This document shows, one piece after another, positions 9,273 through 18,945 of a stretch of 64,000 nucleotides of DNA. Origin of the DNA: Fischerella muscicola SAG 1427-1 = PCC 73103. Lineage in GTDB: Bacteria > Cyanobacteriota > Cyanobacteriia > Cyanobacteriales > Nostocaceae. The translations under genes and the position numbers were made by a program. Positions within the stretch are counted from its first letter, which is position 1. Each line of letters opens with the position of its first letter. Under the pieces are notes generated by a model. It was not told where the DNA came from, did no database searches, and saw only the letters and a list, made by a program, of their open reading frames with translations. Location of the stretch: the NCBI RefSeq assembly GCF_000317245.1, contig NZ_AJLJ01000159.1:1-64000 (forward strand), in the 5' to 3' direction.

Positions 9273-10049
9273 TTAAGTCATTTGTCATTAGAGACGCGAT
9301 AAATCGTGTCTGTACAATGGTCATTTGTCATTGGTGTTTATTGTCTCCCGTGTCCCCCTTGTCTCCCTTGTCCCGCATGTTCAGTTTCAAGTGTTGTTGA
9401 AAAAACCTACACTTGCCAGGGGCTTTTATTGCTGCTGTAAATAAGCAGATCTACCATTAGATAGATTTTTTAATTGTTGTGCTTGAAATTGAAAACAAGC
9501 CTATTTTGGCTATTCAATATCCTGCGATTCTGAGCGAAAGAAGGCGATTTCAGTTCGGTAAAAAGGCTTAAAGTAAATGTTAGTAATATAGCCAGTAGGA
9601 TTCTTTCTAGCATAGTCTTACCCACAGCCACACAATTAATAAAATAAAATCTACTTTTAGTTGTAGCTAAGATAGATTTTTTTCTCAACTAAACTAATCA
9701 CAATGTTTGTAGTTAGTGATTTAGATTAAATAATATTGTGATAAAGATCACTAATTTGTTTAACAAAAAAACTGTTAGGTATATTTTCCACTAATTTAGC
9801 AAGAGGTTATTTATAAAGTAAAAATAAAATTACCGTAGGGAAGCCAGTGCGTTGTGCAAGGGGAATTTTTTGGCACCAATAAGACTCCGCGTCCCTCTGC
9901 GTTTTAAATCGCTACGCTTTCACGCAAAGCTGCACTAAATCTTGCATAATCCTCACCCTCACTTGGATAATGCGATCGCATTTTAAAGCTAGAATAATCA
10001 GGTCGTTAAAGATATCTCATCACTTATCGCCTGCTTCCCAACAATATAT
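9273..10049. other. Intergenic region with small repeats and a doubtful short ORF
   Basis: AGACGCGAT paired with ATCGTGTCT lies at 9292-9311, a repeat found again at 18230. On the minus strand 9470-9613 could encode 47 residues (MLERILLAILLTFTLSLFTE..., a signal-peptide-like start ending in SFAQ), but its codon use and tail look random; I leave it as only possible. Bases about 9885-9945 resemble the repeat at 38011-38127 (CTCTGCGTTTTAAA, ACGCAAAGCTG). Confidence 0.4.
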
Positions 10050-11807
10050 ATGAACGCTACACAAGAATTATTAAAAGAAAAATTACAGCAAGCTTTAGTT
10101 GCAGCTTTTGGCGCGGAGTTAACTGGAGTAGATCCGGTGTTGGTTCCAGCAAGCAATCCGAAATTTGGTGATTATCAGGCGAATGTAGCTTTATCTTTAG
10201 CCAAGCGCTTAGGACAACAACCACGAGCGATCGCTCAAGCTATTGTTGATAAACTGGATGTAGCTGATATCTGCAAACCACCAGAAGTGGCTGGGCCTGG
10301 CTTTATCAATCTCAAACTCACTACCGAATATCTGGAAGCGCAAATAGCTACAATGCAAGCAGATTCTAGATTAGGAGTTGCGAAGGCGAAAACCCCAAAG
10401 CGCGAAATTGTGGATTTTTCCAGTCCCAACATTGCCAAAGAAATGCACGTCGGACATTTACGTTCCACTATTATTGGCGATAGCATTGCTCGTATTTTAG
10501 AATTTCAAGGACACGATGTGCTGCGCTTGAATCACGTTGGTGATTGGGGAACGCAGTTTGGGATGTTAATTACGTATCTGCGAGAAGTTTATCCAGAAGC
10601 TCTGACAACTGCTAATGCTTTAGATATTGGTGATTTAGTCACTTTTTATCGACAAGCTAAAAAGCGGTTTGATGAAGATGAAGCTTTCCAAGAACAAGCA
10701 CGCCAAGAAGTTGTCAGGTTACAAGCAGGTGCAGAAGATACAATTCATGCTTGGAAATTGTTATGTGAACAATCAAGGAAAGAGTTTCAAGTTATTTACG
10801 ACTTGCTAGATATTAAAGTGCAAGAACGGGGAGAGTCTTTTTACAATCCCTTATTGCCAAAAGTTGTAGAAAATTTAGAACAGACTGGATTGCTGGTAGA
10901 AGATCAAGGCGCAAAATGCGTTTTCTTGGAAGGATTCACCAACAAAGAAGGTGAACCACTACCCTTAATTGTGCAAAAATCCGATGGTGGTTACAACTAC
11001 GCAACCACAGACTTAGCCGCTATCCGCTACCGAATTCAAGAAGATCATGCCAAACGCATAATTTATGTTACAGATGCTGGACAAGCAAATCATTTTGCCC
11101 AGGTATTTCAGGTAGTCCGTAAAGCCGGGTGGGTTCCCGATGATGTCGAACTCGTTCACGTCCCCTTCGGTTTGGTTCTGGGTGAAGATGGTAAGAAATT
11201 CAAAACTCGTTCTGGTGATACAGTAAGGTTACGGGATTTATTGGATGAAGCGATCGCTCGCTCTCGTGCAGACTTAGAAAATAGATTAACAGAAGAGGGA
11301 CGCCAAGAAACCGAAGAGTTCAAAGCCAAGGTTGCCAAAGTAGTTGGTATTAGTGCGGTGAAGTATGCAGATTTGAGCCAAAACCGTACTAGCAACTATG
11401 TCTTCAGCTATGACAAAATGCTGTCTCTCAAAGGTAACACCGCACCTTACATGCTGTATGCTTATGTGCGTACCCAAGGAATTAGCCGCGGAGGTAATGT
11501 TGATTTTGAAAAGTTGGGTACAGATGCCAAAATAATGCTAAAAGAAGACACAGAATTAACTTTAGCAAAGCATCTGTTACAACTCGACGAAATTATTAGT
11601 GAGGTTGAGCAAGATTTATTGCCGAATCGGTTATGTGAATACTTGTATCAACTCAGCGATAAGTTTAACAAGTTCTACGAAAATTGTCCTGTTCTCAAAT
11701 CAGAAGAACCAATCAGAACATCACGTTTAGCACTGTGTTATTTAACAGCTAGAACTTTGAAGTTGGGATTATCTTTGTTAGGAATTCAAGTGTTAGAGCG
11801 GATGTAA
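10050..11807 (+). CDS. argS: Arginyl-tRNA synthetase
   Basis: A 585-residue class I synthetase of normal length. The N-terminal additional domain (1-110) recognises the tRNA D-loop; the HIGH-type motif is seen in [20 protein letters not shown] at about residues 128-147; the KMSKS region is replaced by [13 protein letters not shown], usual for ArgS; the C-terminal DALR-type anticodon domain ends [12 protein letters not shown]. It charges tRNA-Arg with arginine in the cytoplasm. It stands alone; a strong hairpin follows the stop codon. Confidence 0.96.
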   Translation: MNATQELLKEKLQQALVAAFGAELTGVDPVLVPASNPKFGDYQANVALSLAKRLGQQPRAIAQAIVDKLDVADICKPPEVAGPGFINLKLTTEYLEAQIATMQADSRLGVAKAKTPKREIVDFSSPNIAKEMHVGHLRSTIIGDSIARILEFQGHDVLRLNHVGDWGTQFGMLITYLREVYPEALTTANALDIGDLVTFYRQAKKRFDEDEAFQEQARQEVVRLQAGAEDTIHAWKLLCEQSRKEFQVIYDLLDIKVQERGESFYNPLLPKVVENLEQTGLLVEDQGAKCVFLEGFTNKEGEPLPLIVQKSDGGYNYATTDLAAIRYRIQEDHAKRIIYVTDAGQANHFAQVFQVVRKAGWVPDDVELVHVPFGLVLGEDGKKFKTRSGDTVRLRDLLDEAIARSRADLENRLTEEGRQETEEFKAKVAKVVGISAVKYADLSQNRTSNYVFSYDKMLSLKGNTAPYMLYAYVRTQGISRGGNVDFEKLGTDAKIMLKEDTELTLAKHLLQLDEIISEVEQDLLPNRLCEYLYQLSDKFNKFYENCPVLKSEEPIRTSRLALCYLTARTLKLGLSLLGIQVLERM

Positions 11808-11824
11808 CTATTTTAGTAACTAAA

Positions 11825-11860
11825 TCGCGTCTTCGTTTTGAACTAACTACGAAGACGCGA
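11825..11860. terminator. Bidirectional hairpin terminator between argS and the DUF262 gene
   Basis: TCGCGTCTTCGT (11825-11836) pairs perfectly with 11849-11860. A short T-rich stretch lies downstream on the plus side. It separates two convergent genes. Confidence 0.6.
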
Positions 11861-11916
11861 AGAAAGTAAAAATTTTTGTTAGGTTATTTATTACTTAAGC
11901 GAACCTACTGACCATG

Positions 11917-13500
11917 TTAATTTTGGATTAATTCCTTTGCAAAGTCAGCCAATAATGCTGCTCTGTTTTCAATGAAAGACTTAAAATTATCATCGAATAC
12001 ATTTGATGGACATAAGGCACTGGTTAAAATATCTTTCAAAGCATCTCCTTTGGGCATCATGATTGCATATTCGGATGGTTTTTTCCGTCCAATCTTTTTA
12101 TTCTCTGAAGTACTCAAAAAACAAAAATTAGCAAGGCAGTTAATAAAATTATCCTCAAATCTTAAATCTTTAAGATATGCTCTAGGGTAAATATGATGAA
12201 ATTCTGCTTTATTATACTTTTGTAAAACTTTATCTAAATCAATCAATGAGCCTGATAAAAAGGATTTTGGGGTATTATTGGCAAGCATTAAAATAAAAGT
12301 TTTAGTACTAGCATTACTAAGACGAAATTGATTCTCTATAAAAAACTCTTTGTCTAAATTGCAATCAATATCACCCAAACGACTATCTTCTCCATGTTTA
12401 AGCTTAGTGACTTCTTCTATATCACTTATAATAATTTTTTTAGTTTGAGTGCTATATCGATTTGTAAAACAAGATTTCCAAAACCATTGTTTTAATCTAT
12501 TATAGACTACTGCATCACAAGAAACTTCTTTTCCATCAGGTTCTGCAAAAAATGCAGATAGAGGAATTATTAGTCCGGGATATGGAAGGTTTTTTAGAGA
12601 TGCAATTTTCAATTGCTTTCTCATAAAATCAATTGCACCCAAAATGCCATTTTTAACTTTTGGGAAAGCTTCTCTAACTTGTTGACCACTCAATTCTAAC
12701 AGACTTTCTGGAGTTGTTTCTTTTTTTAGAATAGCGGCAGCACACCTTAATATTAAATCGCAATCTTCACCGACTTCAGAGAATCCAAATTCTTCTAATT
12801 CTTCTTTCAGTGTTCTGAAGTTTTCTAATAAATCAAAATCTTCATTCCATGTCCATGCTGAAAGTAATTGAAGTGTATCTAGCTTCATTCCAAGTCTATT
12901 AACACGTTCAAATACGATAGCAACAATAGGTCTATCTTCTGTTTTTAAAATTTGTACAGGAATAGATACTTCTTTAAATTTTTCTTGTAGTGTATCTAAG
13001 CGTATAATTTGCTCATTAGTACATTTGGCTGTAGCCTCTCTGTACCTTACAGAATCGAATAATACATTTAGAGGGAAGTGCTTTCCCGATATAACTTCTT
13101 CATCACGTAGTGCTTGGAATTGACTTTCTTGGGCATCTTCTTCTGCTTCTAAGTCAAAGTATATTCCAGTCCATTCGTTTTCTAGTGTTGGTTTTAATTC
13201 TGTCTGAAATACAGAGAAAATCGATGTAAGCCTTTGCTGACCATCCAAAACATAATCTATAGGGTAATCCTCTTTTGGATTTGGAAGCTCAAATACACCG
13301 AGTTTTCTTTCAGTTGCAAGTTTTGACTTTGTTCTCCAGAATAGCAAAGAACCAAAAGGGTATCTTTTATAAATACTGTCCATTAAGTATGCCACTCTAT
13401 TCATATCCCATACAAAACCACGCTGGAAGGCTGGGATTCTAATACTACCGCTACTTACCGAATCCAGTAGTTGTCTAATGGAATAAGACTGATACTCCAT
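11917..13500 (-). CDS. DUF262/DUF1524-like protein (GmrSD-type restriction family)
   Basis: A 527-residue protein. The N-terminal DUF262 (GmrS-like, ParB-fold) signature is clear: IRIPAFQRGFVWD at about 20-32 and VLDGQQRLTSIF at 84-95, where DGQQR is the conserved nucleotide-binding motif. Near residues 430-440 lies FHHIYPRAYL, followed by NCLANFCFLS and NKKIGRKKPSEY, the pattern of the DUF1524/HNH-like nuclease part (GmrD-like). In known relatives (GmrSD, BrxU, SspE) this architecture restricts modified or phage DNA using NTP. The gene is single, A+T-rich, with no methylase or other restriction gene beside it. A defence role is inferred. Confidence 0.8.
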   Translation of the reverse strand: MEYQSYSIRQLLDSVSSGSIRIPAFQRGFVWDMNRVAYLMDSIYKRYPFGSLLFWRTKSKLATERKLGVFELPNPKEDYPIDYVLDGQQRLTSIFSVFQTELKPTLENEWTGIYFDLEAEEDAQESQFQALRDEEVISGKHFPLNVLFDSVRYREATAKCTNEQIIRLDTLQEKFKEVSIPVQILKTEDRPIVAIVFERVNRLGMKLDTLQLLSAWTWNEDFDLLENFRTLKEELEEFGFSEVGEDCDLILRCAAAILKKETTPESLLELSGQQVREAFPKVKNGILGAIDFMRKQLKIASLKNLPYPGLIIPLSAFFAEPDGKEVSCDAVVYNRLKQWFWKSCFTNRYSTQTKKIIISDIEEVTKLKHGEDSRLGDIDCNLDKEFFIENQFRLSNASTKTFILMLANNTPKSFLSGSLIDLDKVLQKYNKAEFHHIYPRAYLKDLRFEDNFINCLANFCFLSTSENKKIGRKKPSEYAIMMPKGDALKDILTSALCPSNVFDDNFKSFIENRAALLADFAKELIQN

Positions 13501-14008
13501 ACAGTTAGTAATTAAATAGTGATTTTTAGCACATGCATTTTATCATTAACACATCACAATAGTAAGAGGTTATTAACTTGTCAATGATATTTTTTTGTGG
13601 AACGCTACGCAAACAAACAGAAAGTCGAGCCACAGAGTGAAATACTACACCAAAGGTATGATTCGTATCATCAACGATCTCACTACAGTTGGTGGTTTTG
13701 CTGTCTTATACGCTAAGACTTTTATGTTATTAGTCTCAGAATGAATTCTGAGGCAGTTGTGGAAACTGCGATCGCAATACATTTCTCAGAAAAATTACTT
13801 AGTTTTCTCAAAAATTTATAAAGATAATATTAAGTATATAACCAAAAAAATATTCAATTCCGTAAACTCAACATTCGGTTTCCGGTAACGCATTTGCTAG
13901 GATTTTAAAGCCTCGTAGTTATGTATCTCTGAATTAATTTTTATTCGGATGTACTTTAATTTTTATCCTGATTTTTCCAGAATTTAATCATCACGAATCT
14001 TACTACAA
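13501..14008. other. Intergenic region, A+T-rich
   Basis: Holds the divergent upstream regions of the DUF262 gene and of the glycosyltransferase. No protein-like frame, RNA or clear repeat was recognised. Confidence 0.4.
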
Positions 14009-15169
14009 ATGCTAACTTCACCAATCCAAGAAAAAGTAGAATTAAACCAATCAATCAATACACCAATTAACCATGTTTTCATCTTTTTGGAAATTTTTTC
14101 CTGTGAAGGTGGAATTCAATCTTATGTGAAAGATATTTTTCAAGCTTATTTGGAATTAACTAAACCAATACATGCAGATATATTTATATTACGTGATGCT
14201 CCTGATTGCACCAATCCTTTTATATCTGAACGCTGCCAATTTCATTATTTTAAAACTTTGTCACCCCAACTTGGACGAGTGAAAATGGCGATCGCATTAC
14301 TCACTCATCTGATCCGTCAACGACCCCAGCGTGTTTTTTGTGGTCATATCAAGCTAGCACCTTTGGTGGGAATGTTATGTCAATTTCTGGGAATTCCTTA
14401 TACTGTGATCACCTATGGTAAAGAGGTTTGGGAACCATTACCAAAGTTCATGCAATCCAGCTTGCAAAAAGCAGCCCAAATTTGGACAATTAGCCGCTAC
14501 ACTCGTGAAGTTGCCTGTATAACCAATTATCTTAATCGTGATCGCGTTAAAATTTTACCTTGTGCTGTGGATGGCGATCGCTTGACTCGTGGAGAAAAAC
14601 CAGTTAATTTAATCGAACGCTATAGTTTACAAAAAGCTAAAGTATTAATGACTGTAGCGCGGTTGTGGTCTGGTGATATTTACAAAGGCGTTGATATCAC
14701 AATTCAAGCCTTACCACAAATAGCTCAAGTTTTCCCAGAAGTGAAATATTTAGTTATAGGTCGTGGTGATGATCAACCCCGTCTTGCCAAGCTAGCACAA
14801 GATTTGGGAGTTAGCGATCGCGTTGTGTTTGCTGGCTTTGTACCCACAGAAGAACTAGTGGAACACTACCGCCTAGCTGATGCTTACATTATGCCTTCTC
14901 AGGAAGGGTTTGGGATTGTCTATTTAGAAGCAATGGCTTGTGGTGTACCCGTACTATCTGGTGATGCCGATGGTTCCGCAGAGCCATTGCAGGATGGTAA
15001 ACTCGGATGGCGAGTTCCATATCGCGATCCTGATGCTGTAGCTACGGCTTGTATAGAAATCCTTAAAGGCGGAGATCAACGTTGTAACGGTGAGTGGTTG
15101 CGAGAAATGGCGATCGCAAATTTTGGAATGGAAGCTTTTCACAAGCGGTTACAACAGGAATTATCTTAA
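14009..15169 (+). CDS. Glycosyltransferase family 4 protein
   Basis: A 386-residue two-Rossmann-domain glycosyltransferase. The N-terminal acceptor domain has FSCEGGIQSYVKDIF (glycine-rich loop near residue 35). The C-terminal donor domain has VARLWSGDIYKGVDITIQALP, VIGRGDDQPRLAKLA and the retaining GT4 signature MPSQEGFGIVYLEAMACGVPV with the E-x7-E pair. It probably transfers a hexose from a nucleotide sugar to a polysaccharide or lipid acceptor. The acceptor cannot be told; no other surface-polysaccharide gene is adjacent. It is convergent with a HAD hydrolase 42 bases away. Confidence 0.88.
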   Translation: MLTSPIQEKVELNQSINTPINHVFIFLEIFSCEGGIQSYVKDIFQAYLELTKPIHADIFILRDAPDCTNPFISERCQFHYFKTLSPQLGRVKMAIALLTHLIRQRPQRVFCGHIKLAPLVGMLCQFLGIPYTVITYGKEVWEPLPKFMQSSLQKAAQIWTISRYTREVACITNYLNRDRVKILPCAVDGDRLTRGEKPVNLIERYSLQKAKVLMTVARLWSGDIYKGVDITIQALPQIAQVFPEVKYLVIGRGDDQPRLAKLAQDLGVSDRVVFAGFVPTEELVEHYRLADAYIMPSQEGFGIVYLEAMACGVPVLSGDADGSAEPLQDGKLGWRVPYRDPDAVATACIEILKGGDQRCNGEWLREMAIANFGMEAFHKRLQQELS

Positions 15170-15211
15170 TTTATTTGTAGGGGCGTCTCCACCCCTACCA
15201 GCCACTAACAA

Positions 15212-15994
15212 CTAAACCCATTCCGAAAAATCTTGTCCAAATTGAGACAATGATAATAACTGAATGCGTGGGTCATTTTGGGCTGTAGTTTTTTCTAAGG
15301 GAGTATTGTAACCCCAGTCTGCGAGGAAGAGTTTTACATCTTTCAAGTCTGTTTGCTGGTCTACTAACTGTAATGTTTTTAATCGATCTTCCACAAACCA
15401 GACTGTTTCTTGTGGTAATTTGTGTAGTTGAATTAATTCACGTAAAATTTCATATTTTGGACGTTTCACTTCTTTCCCGAAAATAACTTCGGAACCTAAA
15501 TTTACTCCTTCTTGCTGTAATAATTGCTGGACAAAACGTCCTTCCTTTGTAGAGATAATATATAGTTTACTGGTACTGGCAATTGTCGTTTGAAGTTTGT
15601 CAATGACACCTGGATAAAATTGATGCAAACTCAACCAACCTTCTAAATCATTAGCAATCCATTCATCGCGTAATTTATCTAATGTGGTGCTGATTTCTTT
15701 GGCGTTGAGATTGTCGTGAAGCAAAATTTTCTGGTTAATATTATGCCAATCTTGGAGAATTTCTACTTCTGCAATTCCATCTAATAAGGCTTTGACTAAA
15801 ACAGGCATTTCCCAACCTGTTTCAATTACGGGTCTGAGTCGATAAAATTGAGAAGCCAAATCATCTGGTGGTGTTTCGTTTGCAGGGAACCAAACTTGGC
15901 AATAAGTACGCCATGCTACCTCAAAATATTCAATTAGTCCGTCGCAAATTACACCATCAAAGTCTAGAGCGAGAATTGAGGGAATATTTGCCAT
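15212..15994 (-). CDS. HAD-superfamily hydrolase
   Basis: A 260-residue protein with HAD motif I at the N-terminus (ALDFDGVICDG, residues about 9-19), motif II in LYIISTKEGRF, motif III Lys in FGKEVKRPKYEIL and motif IV in VWFVEDRLKTL. The motif IV ED pair and the C1-type helical cap (residues 20-120) fit phosphatases of the phosphoglycolate-phosphatase/beta-phosphoglucomutase type. Substrate unknown. It overlaps no gene and is convergent with the glycosyltransferase. Confidence 0.85.
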   Translation of the reverse strand: MANIPSILALDFDGVICDGLIEYFEVAWRTYCQVWFPANETPPDDLASQFYRLRPVIETGWEMPVLVKALLDGIAEVEILQDWHNINQKILLHDNLNAKEISTTLDKLRDEWIANDLEGWLSLHQFYPGVIDKLQTTIASTSKLYIISTKEGRFVQQLLQQEGVNLGSEVIFGKEVKRPKYEILRELIQLHKLPQETVWFVEDRLKTLQLVDQQTDLKDVKLFLADWGYNTPLEKTTAQNDPRIQLLSLSQFGQDFSEWV

Positions 15995-16235
15995 TGTTTT
16001 TTTCGATTAAAGCTGCTGTCGTCAGCTTAACTCATTCATCATGCTATTGATTCATGTACTGTCAAGTTTATTGTGACAGACAGTTTTTCACTGTTCAGGA
16101 TTTTACTTTTCCCTTTTGCCGTCAATTGCCAATTGACAGGCTACTAGCTATCCCAATTTTTGGTGATACACCATCTTGCTCATTTAACGTTGTGTTACCT
16201 TAGTATTACTAGTAAAATTAAACTCTTGAAAAACT

Positions 16236-16252
16236 GAGAGGAAATCACTATC
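16236..16252 (+). promoter_or_regulatory. Shine-Dalgarno and AUC start of the IF-3 gene
   Basis: GAGAGGAAA at 16236-16244 is a strong ribosome binding site whose AGGA core lies 7 bases before ATC at 16250-16252. An in-frame TGA sits at 16235-16237. No ATG, and no GTG or TTG before 16373, is in frame, so AUC is the best-placed start codon. Confidence 0.6.
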
Positions 16253-16738
16253 GTAGTCCAAAAGCAACTAATTAACTCCCAAATCAAGTCACCTCAAGTC
16301 TTATTAATTGACCATGAAAATAACAATCGTGGTCTGATAGACACCCGTGAAGCTCTAGAGCTAGCCCAGAGTGTGGATCTTGACCTGGTTGTAGTCTCCC
16401 AAGATAAAGAGACTCCAGTGGCGAAGATTCTCAACTATGGTAAGCTTCAGTATCAAAAGAAAAAACGTCAGACTCAAAGTGCTAGACCCACGGTCAAGGA
16501 AGTACGATTCCGTCCAAATGTGGGTGCAGCTGATTACAGTTTACGTATTAGTCAAGCAACTCAGTGGTTAAGTAAAGGCGATTCTGTCAAGTTTGCTATT
16601 CGTTTACGGGGTCGAGAACATCAATATCGTGATCAAGCAGGAAAATTACTAGACCGCATTGTCGATGATCTCAATTCAGTGGGTAAAGTCCAGTCGCTTG
16701 ATAAACGCTCACTGATTCTTCAAGTCATTCCTGCTTAA
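16250..16738 (+). CDS. infC: Translation initiation factor IF-3 (short, divergent; apparent AUC start)
   Basis: The frame from ATC 16250 gives 162 residues, the usual IF-3 size without the long N-terminal tail. The N domain has VLLIDHENNNRGLIDTREAL and LDLVVVSQDKETPVAKILNYGK; the linker is KKKRQTQSARPTVKEV; the C domain has GDSVKFAIRLRGREHQY and ends LILQVIPA. Starting at the first GTG (16373) would remove most of the N domain, including residues conserved in the family. IF-3 binds the 30S subunit and checks the start codon; in E. coli infC starts with AUU and is repressed by its own product. The same logic is inferred here. The sequence is divergent from the longer IF-3 I associate with cyanobacteria, so this may be a second paralogue. 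Confidence 0.85.
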   Translation: MVVQKQLINSQIKSPQVLLIDHENNNRGLIDTREALELAQSVDLDLVVVSQDKETPVAKILNYGKLQYQKKKRQTQSARPTVKEVRFRPNVGAADYSLRISQATQWLSKGDSVKFAIRLRGREHQYRDQAGKLLDRIVDDLNSVGKVQSLDKRSLILQVIPA

Positions 16739-17009
16739 ATTAAGCTTTTACCAATCTCTTAGAAAGATCCCTCAACGAAGAAATTGAACTAGATGAGGGT
16801 TTAATAAATTGAACGGGCGAGAACCCACTTCAGCCATCAAAAATTGTTCTGGTGGTATGGGCTTCTAGCCCGTTATCATTTAGCCTAGTAAATCCTACTG
16901 TAGTGAAAAGAGTTGTAAATTGAATTTAGATTTTTCAATTCCTGGGGATGAAATCTAAGTTTATCACCGTTCCCCGTTCCCCATTTTCAAACCAGGCTAA
17001 TAAACTTTT

Positions 17010-18128
17010 TCAGCTACGTTGATATCTCATTCCTGGTTGTTGTGAAACTAAACCCATCAATTCCAACTGCAACAACGCACTAGAAACAGCACTCGCAGCC
17101 ATACCTGTTTGCTGGATAATCATATCGAAGGGTAAAGATTCTGAAGAAATTATATTCATTACTTGTTGCAGTTCTGGTGGCAAATCAGGCAAGATTAATT
17201 GTTGCGGTTCTGGGGAAGCTAAAGAAGAATCTATTTTTGGTATGGCTCCCAGCATTTTTAATAATTCATCTAGTTCTTTTAAAATGGGAGCAGCACCTTG
17301 ACTCAGTAACTTTAAGCATCCTTGAGATGGGTAATCATCGACTCTACCTGGTAAAACATAAACATCTCTACCAAATTCATTCGCATAGTTCGCAGTAATT
17401 AATGCACCCGATTTTAAAGGCGCTTCCATCACCAAGACAGCGCGACTCAACCCAGCAATAATCCGATTACGACGGGGAAATTGAGTACGATCAGGTGGGG
17501 TTTTGGCTGGGTACTCACTCAAAACTAACCCTGCACTTAAAATTTGTTTGTACAGTTGCTGATTTTTTGCTGGATAGATGACATCTACACCTGTACCTAA
17601 AACTGCTATAGTGCGTCCTCCAGCTTTCAAAGCAGCGGTGTGACTTTCTGTATCAATTCCTTCTGCTAAACCAGAAACAACTGTAAAACCATTTTTAGCT
17701 AAAGCTGTGCTAATTTGACGAGTCCAACGGATACCATATTCTGAAGGTTGGCGCGTACCAACGATCGCAACTAGTGGAGTTTCGCCTAAATTTTCTCCAA
17801 GTTCGACTTCACCACGAAAATATAACAATGGCGGTGGACTGGGAATTTCTATTAACAAGCGGGGATATTCTGGATCTACTGGTGTCCAAAAATTCGGGTT
17901 TTGTTCTTGGTGTTGGATGAGTAATTGTTCAGGATGAAGATGCGATCGCTGTCTCACCACTTTTTGCAATGTCTGAAAACCAAAACCTTCCACCGCTTGT
18001 AACTGTGCTGGACTAGCTTCCCAAGCTGCCTGGAGCGTGCCAAAATGCTGTTGTAATCGTTGTAGTAATACTGGGCCAATCCCTGATATTTGTGACCAAG
18101 CTAGCCAATACGCACTTTCAACTACCAA
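17010..18128 (-). CDS. dprA: DNA-processing protein DprA (Smf)
   Basis: A 372-residue protein. The N-terminal helix-hairpin-helix/SAM-like part covers 1-75. The Rossmann-like DprA domain has IVGTRQPSEYGIRW, GFTVVSGLAEGIDTESH, TIAVLGTGVDVIYPAKN, FPRRNRIIAGLS, GALITANYANEFGRDVYVLPG and ends with LLSQGAAPI. A winged-helix C-terminal domain (310-372) follows. DprA loads RecA on incoming single-stranded DNA during natural transformation. Com genes are not nearby. Length is normal. Confidence 0.94.
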   Translation of the reverse strand: MVVESAYWLAWSQISGIGPVLLQRLQQHFGTLQAAWEASPAQLQAVEGFGFQTLQKVVRQRSHLHPEQLLIQHQEQNPNFWTPVDPEYPRLLIEIPSPPPLLYFRGEVELGENLGETPLVAIVGTRQPSEYGIRWTRQISTALAKNGFTVVSGLAEGIDTESHTAALKAGGRTIAVLGTGVDVIYPAKNQQLYKQILSAGLVLSEYPAKTPPDRTQFPRRNRIIAGLSRAVLVMEAPLKSGALITANYANEFGRDVYVLPGRVDDYPSQGCLKLLSQGAAPILKELDELLKMLGAIPKIDSSLASPEPQQLILPDLPPELQQVMNIISSESLPFDMIIQQTGMAASAVSSALLQLELMGLVSQQPGMRYQRS

Positions 18129-18229
18129 TTCTCAATCCTCATTGAGTATGAGTCAAGGTTACTCGTGTTGGTTGTCATTTGTCATTACAGTGAACAGTTA
18201 ACAGTGAATAATAGAACTGATAATTGTAC

Positions 18230-18249
18230 AGACGCGATGAATCGCGTCT
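18230..18249. repeat. Short palindrome AGACGCGAT/ATCGCGTCT
   Basis: A perfect 9-bp stem with a 2-base loop just downstream of the DUF218 gene; a near-copy with the same GTACAGAC flank lies at 9292-9311. It could act as a terminator, but there is no T run. Confidence 0.5.
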
Positions 18250-18254
18250 CTGCA

Positions 18255-18905
18255 TCACGCTTTCCAACTCACGACTACAGCATAAACATAAGCTACTATC
18301 TCATCAATGATTGATCGTACACCTGCACTATAAATCCACCATTGGCGCGGATCATAATTTTGTGGTGTACTGCTAATGATCCCAACTTGAATTTTAGGGG
18401 CTAGCGCTTGTTGGAATATCAACCAACTTCTGCGAGCATGGGTATCATGGGTGAACAGATTGATTGCGGTGATTTGGGAATTTGATTTTTCTAACCATTG
18501 GCGAAGTGCGATCGCAGATGCATAAGTACGATCTTTGACAACTTCTGCTGAGGGAACAGCGACAATTTGTTCTGGTTTTAAACCGATATTTTTTAAAGTA
18601 ATGGCAGCAAGTTCTGCATAATTTTTATATTCTAAAAGATATGAGCCTCTTTCTAACGGCACTCCTGTAGTGATAAGTTGACTGTAAGATTTTTCTTGAA
18701 ATTCTGTTACCGCCTGTTTTAATGCATAGTCTGGTATCCAGCCTTCTACAACTAAAACATCGGCTTGTTGAAGTGGTGAATTAATTGCCAAAAAAGGATG
18801 TATTTGAAAAAAAATCAAACTCGCAATTACACCAAAAAAAGTTATGATAATTCCCCATCCCACTATAGTCGGCATCCATAAATACTGACGCTTAAATAAA
18901 CGCAT
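18255..18905 (-). CDS. YdcF/ElyC-like DUF218 protein, membrane-anchored
   Basis: A 216-residue protein with one N-terminal membrane segment (IVGWGIIITFFGVIASLIFFQ, split at about residue 14-34) and a periplasm-side or cytoplasmic DUF218-like domain: ADVLVVEGWIPDYAL, QLITTGVPLERGSYL, VVKDRTYASAIALRQWL and LFTHDTHARRSWLIFQQAL. The TxxR/THxxHxRRS pattern is that of the family, several members of which act in cell-envelope or vancomycin-sensitivity pathways; the exact activity is not known. The stop is close to a palindromic repeat, and the next gene upstream lies 40 bases away on the same strand, so the two may be cotranscribed. Confidence 0.7.
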   Translation of the reverse strand: MRLFKRQYLWMPTIVGWGIIITFFGVIASLIFFQIHPFLAINSPLQQADVLVVEGWIPDYALKQAVTEFQEKSYSQLITTGVPLERGSYLLEYKNYAELAAITLKNIGLKPEQIVAVPSAEVVKDRTYASAIALRQWLEKSNSQITAINLFTHDTHARRSWLIFQQALAPKIQVGIISSTPQNYDPRQWWIYSAGVRSIIDEIVAYVYAVVVSWKA

Positions 18906-18945
18906 GATGGGAATTTTTTTGATCTATATTTTACATTTTTCTGCA

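Noticed and set aside
9470..9688. Short minus-strand frame with a signal-peptide-like start
   Set aside because: The hydrophobic start is suggestive, but the tail is random-looking and no relatives are known to me; kept only as a remark in the spacer.
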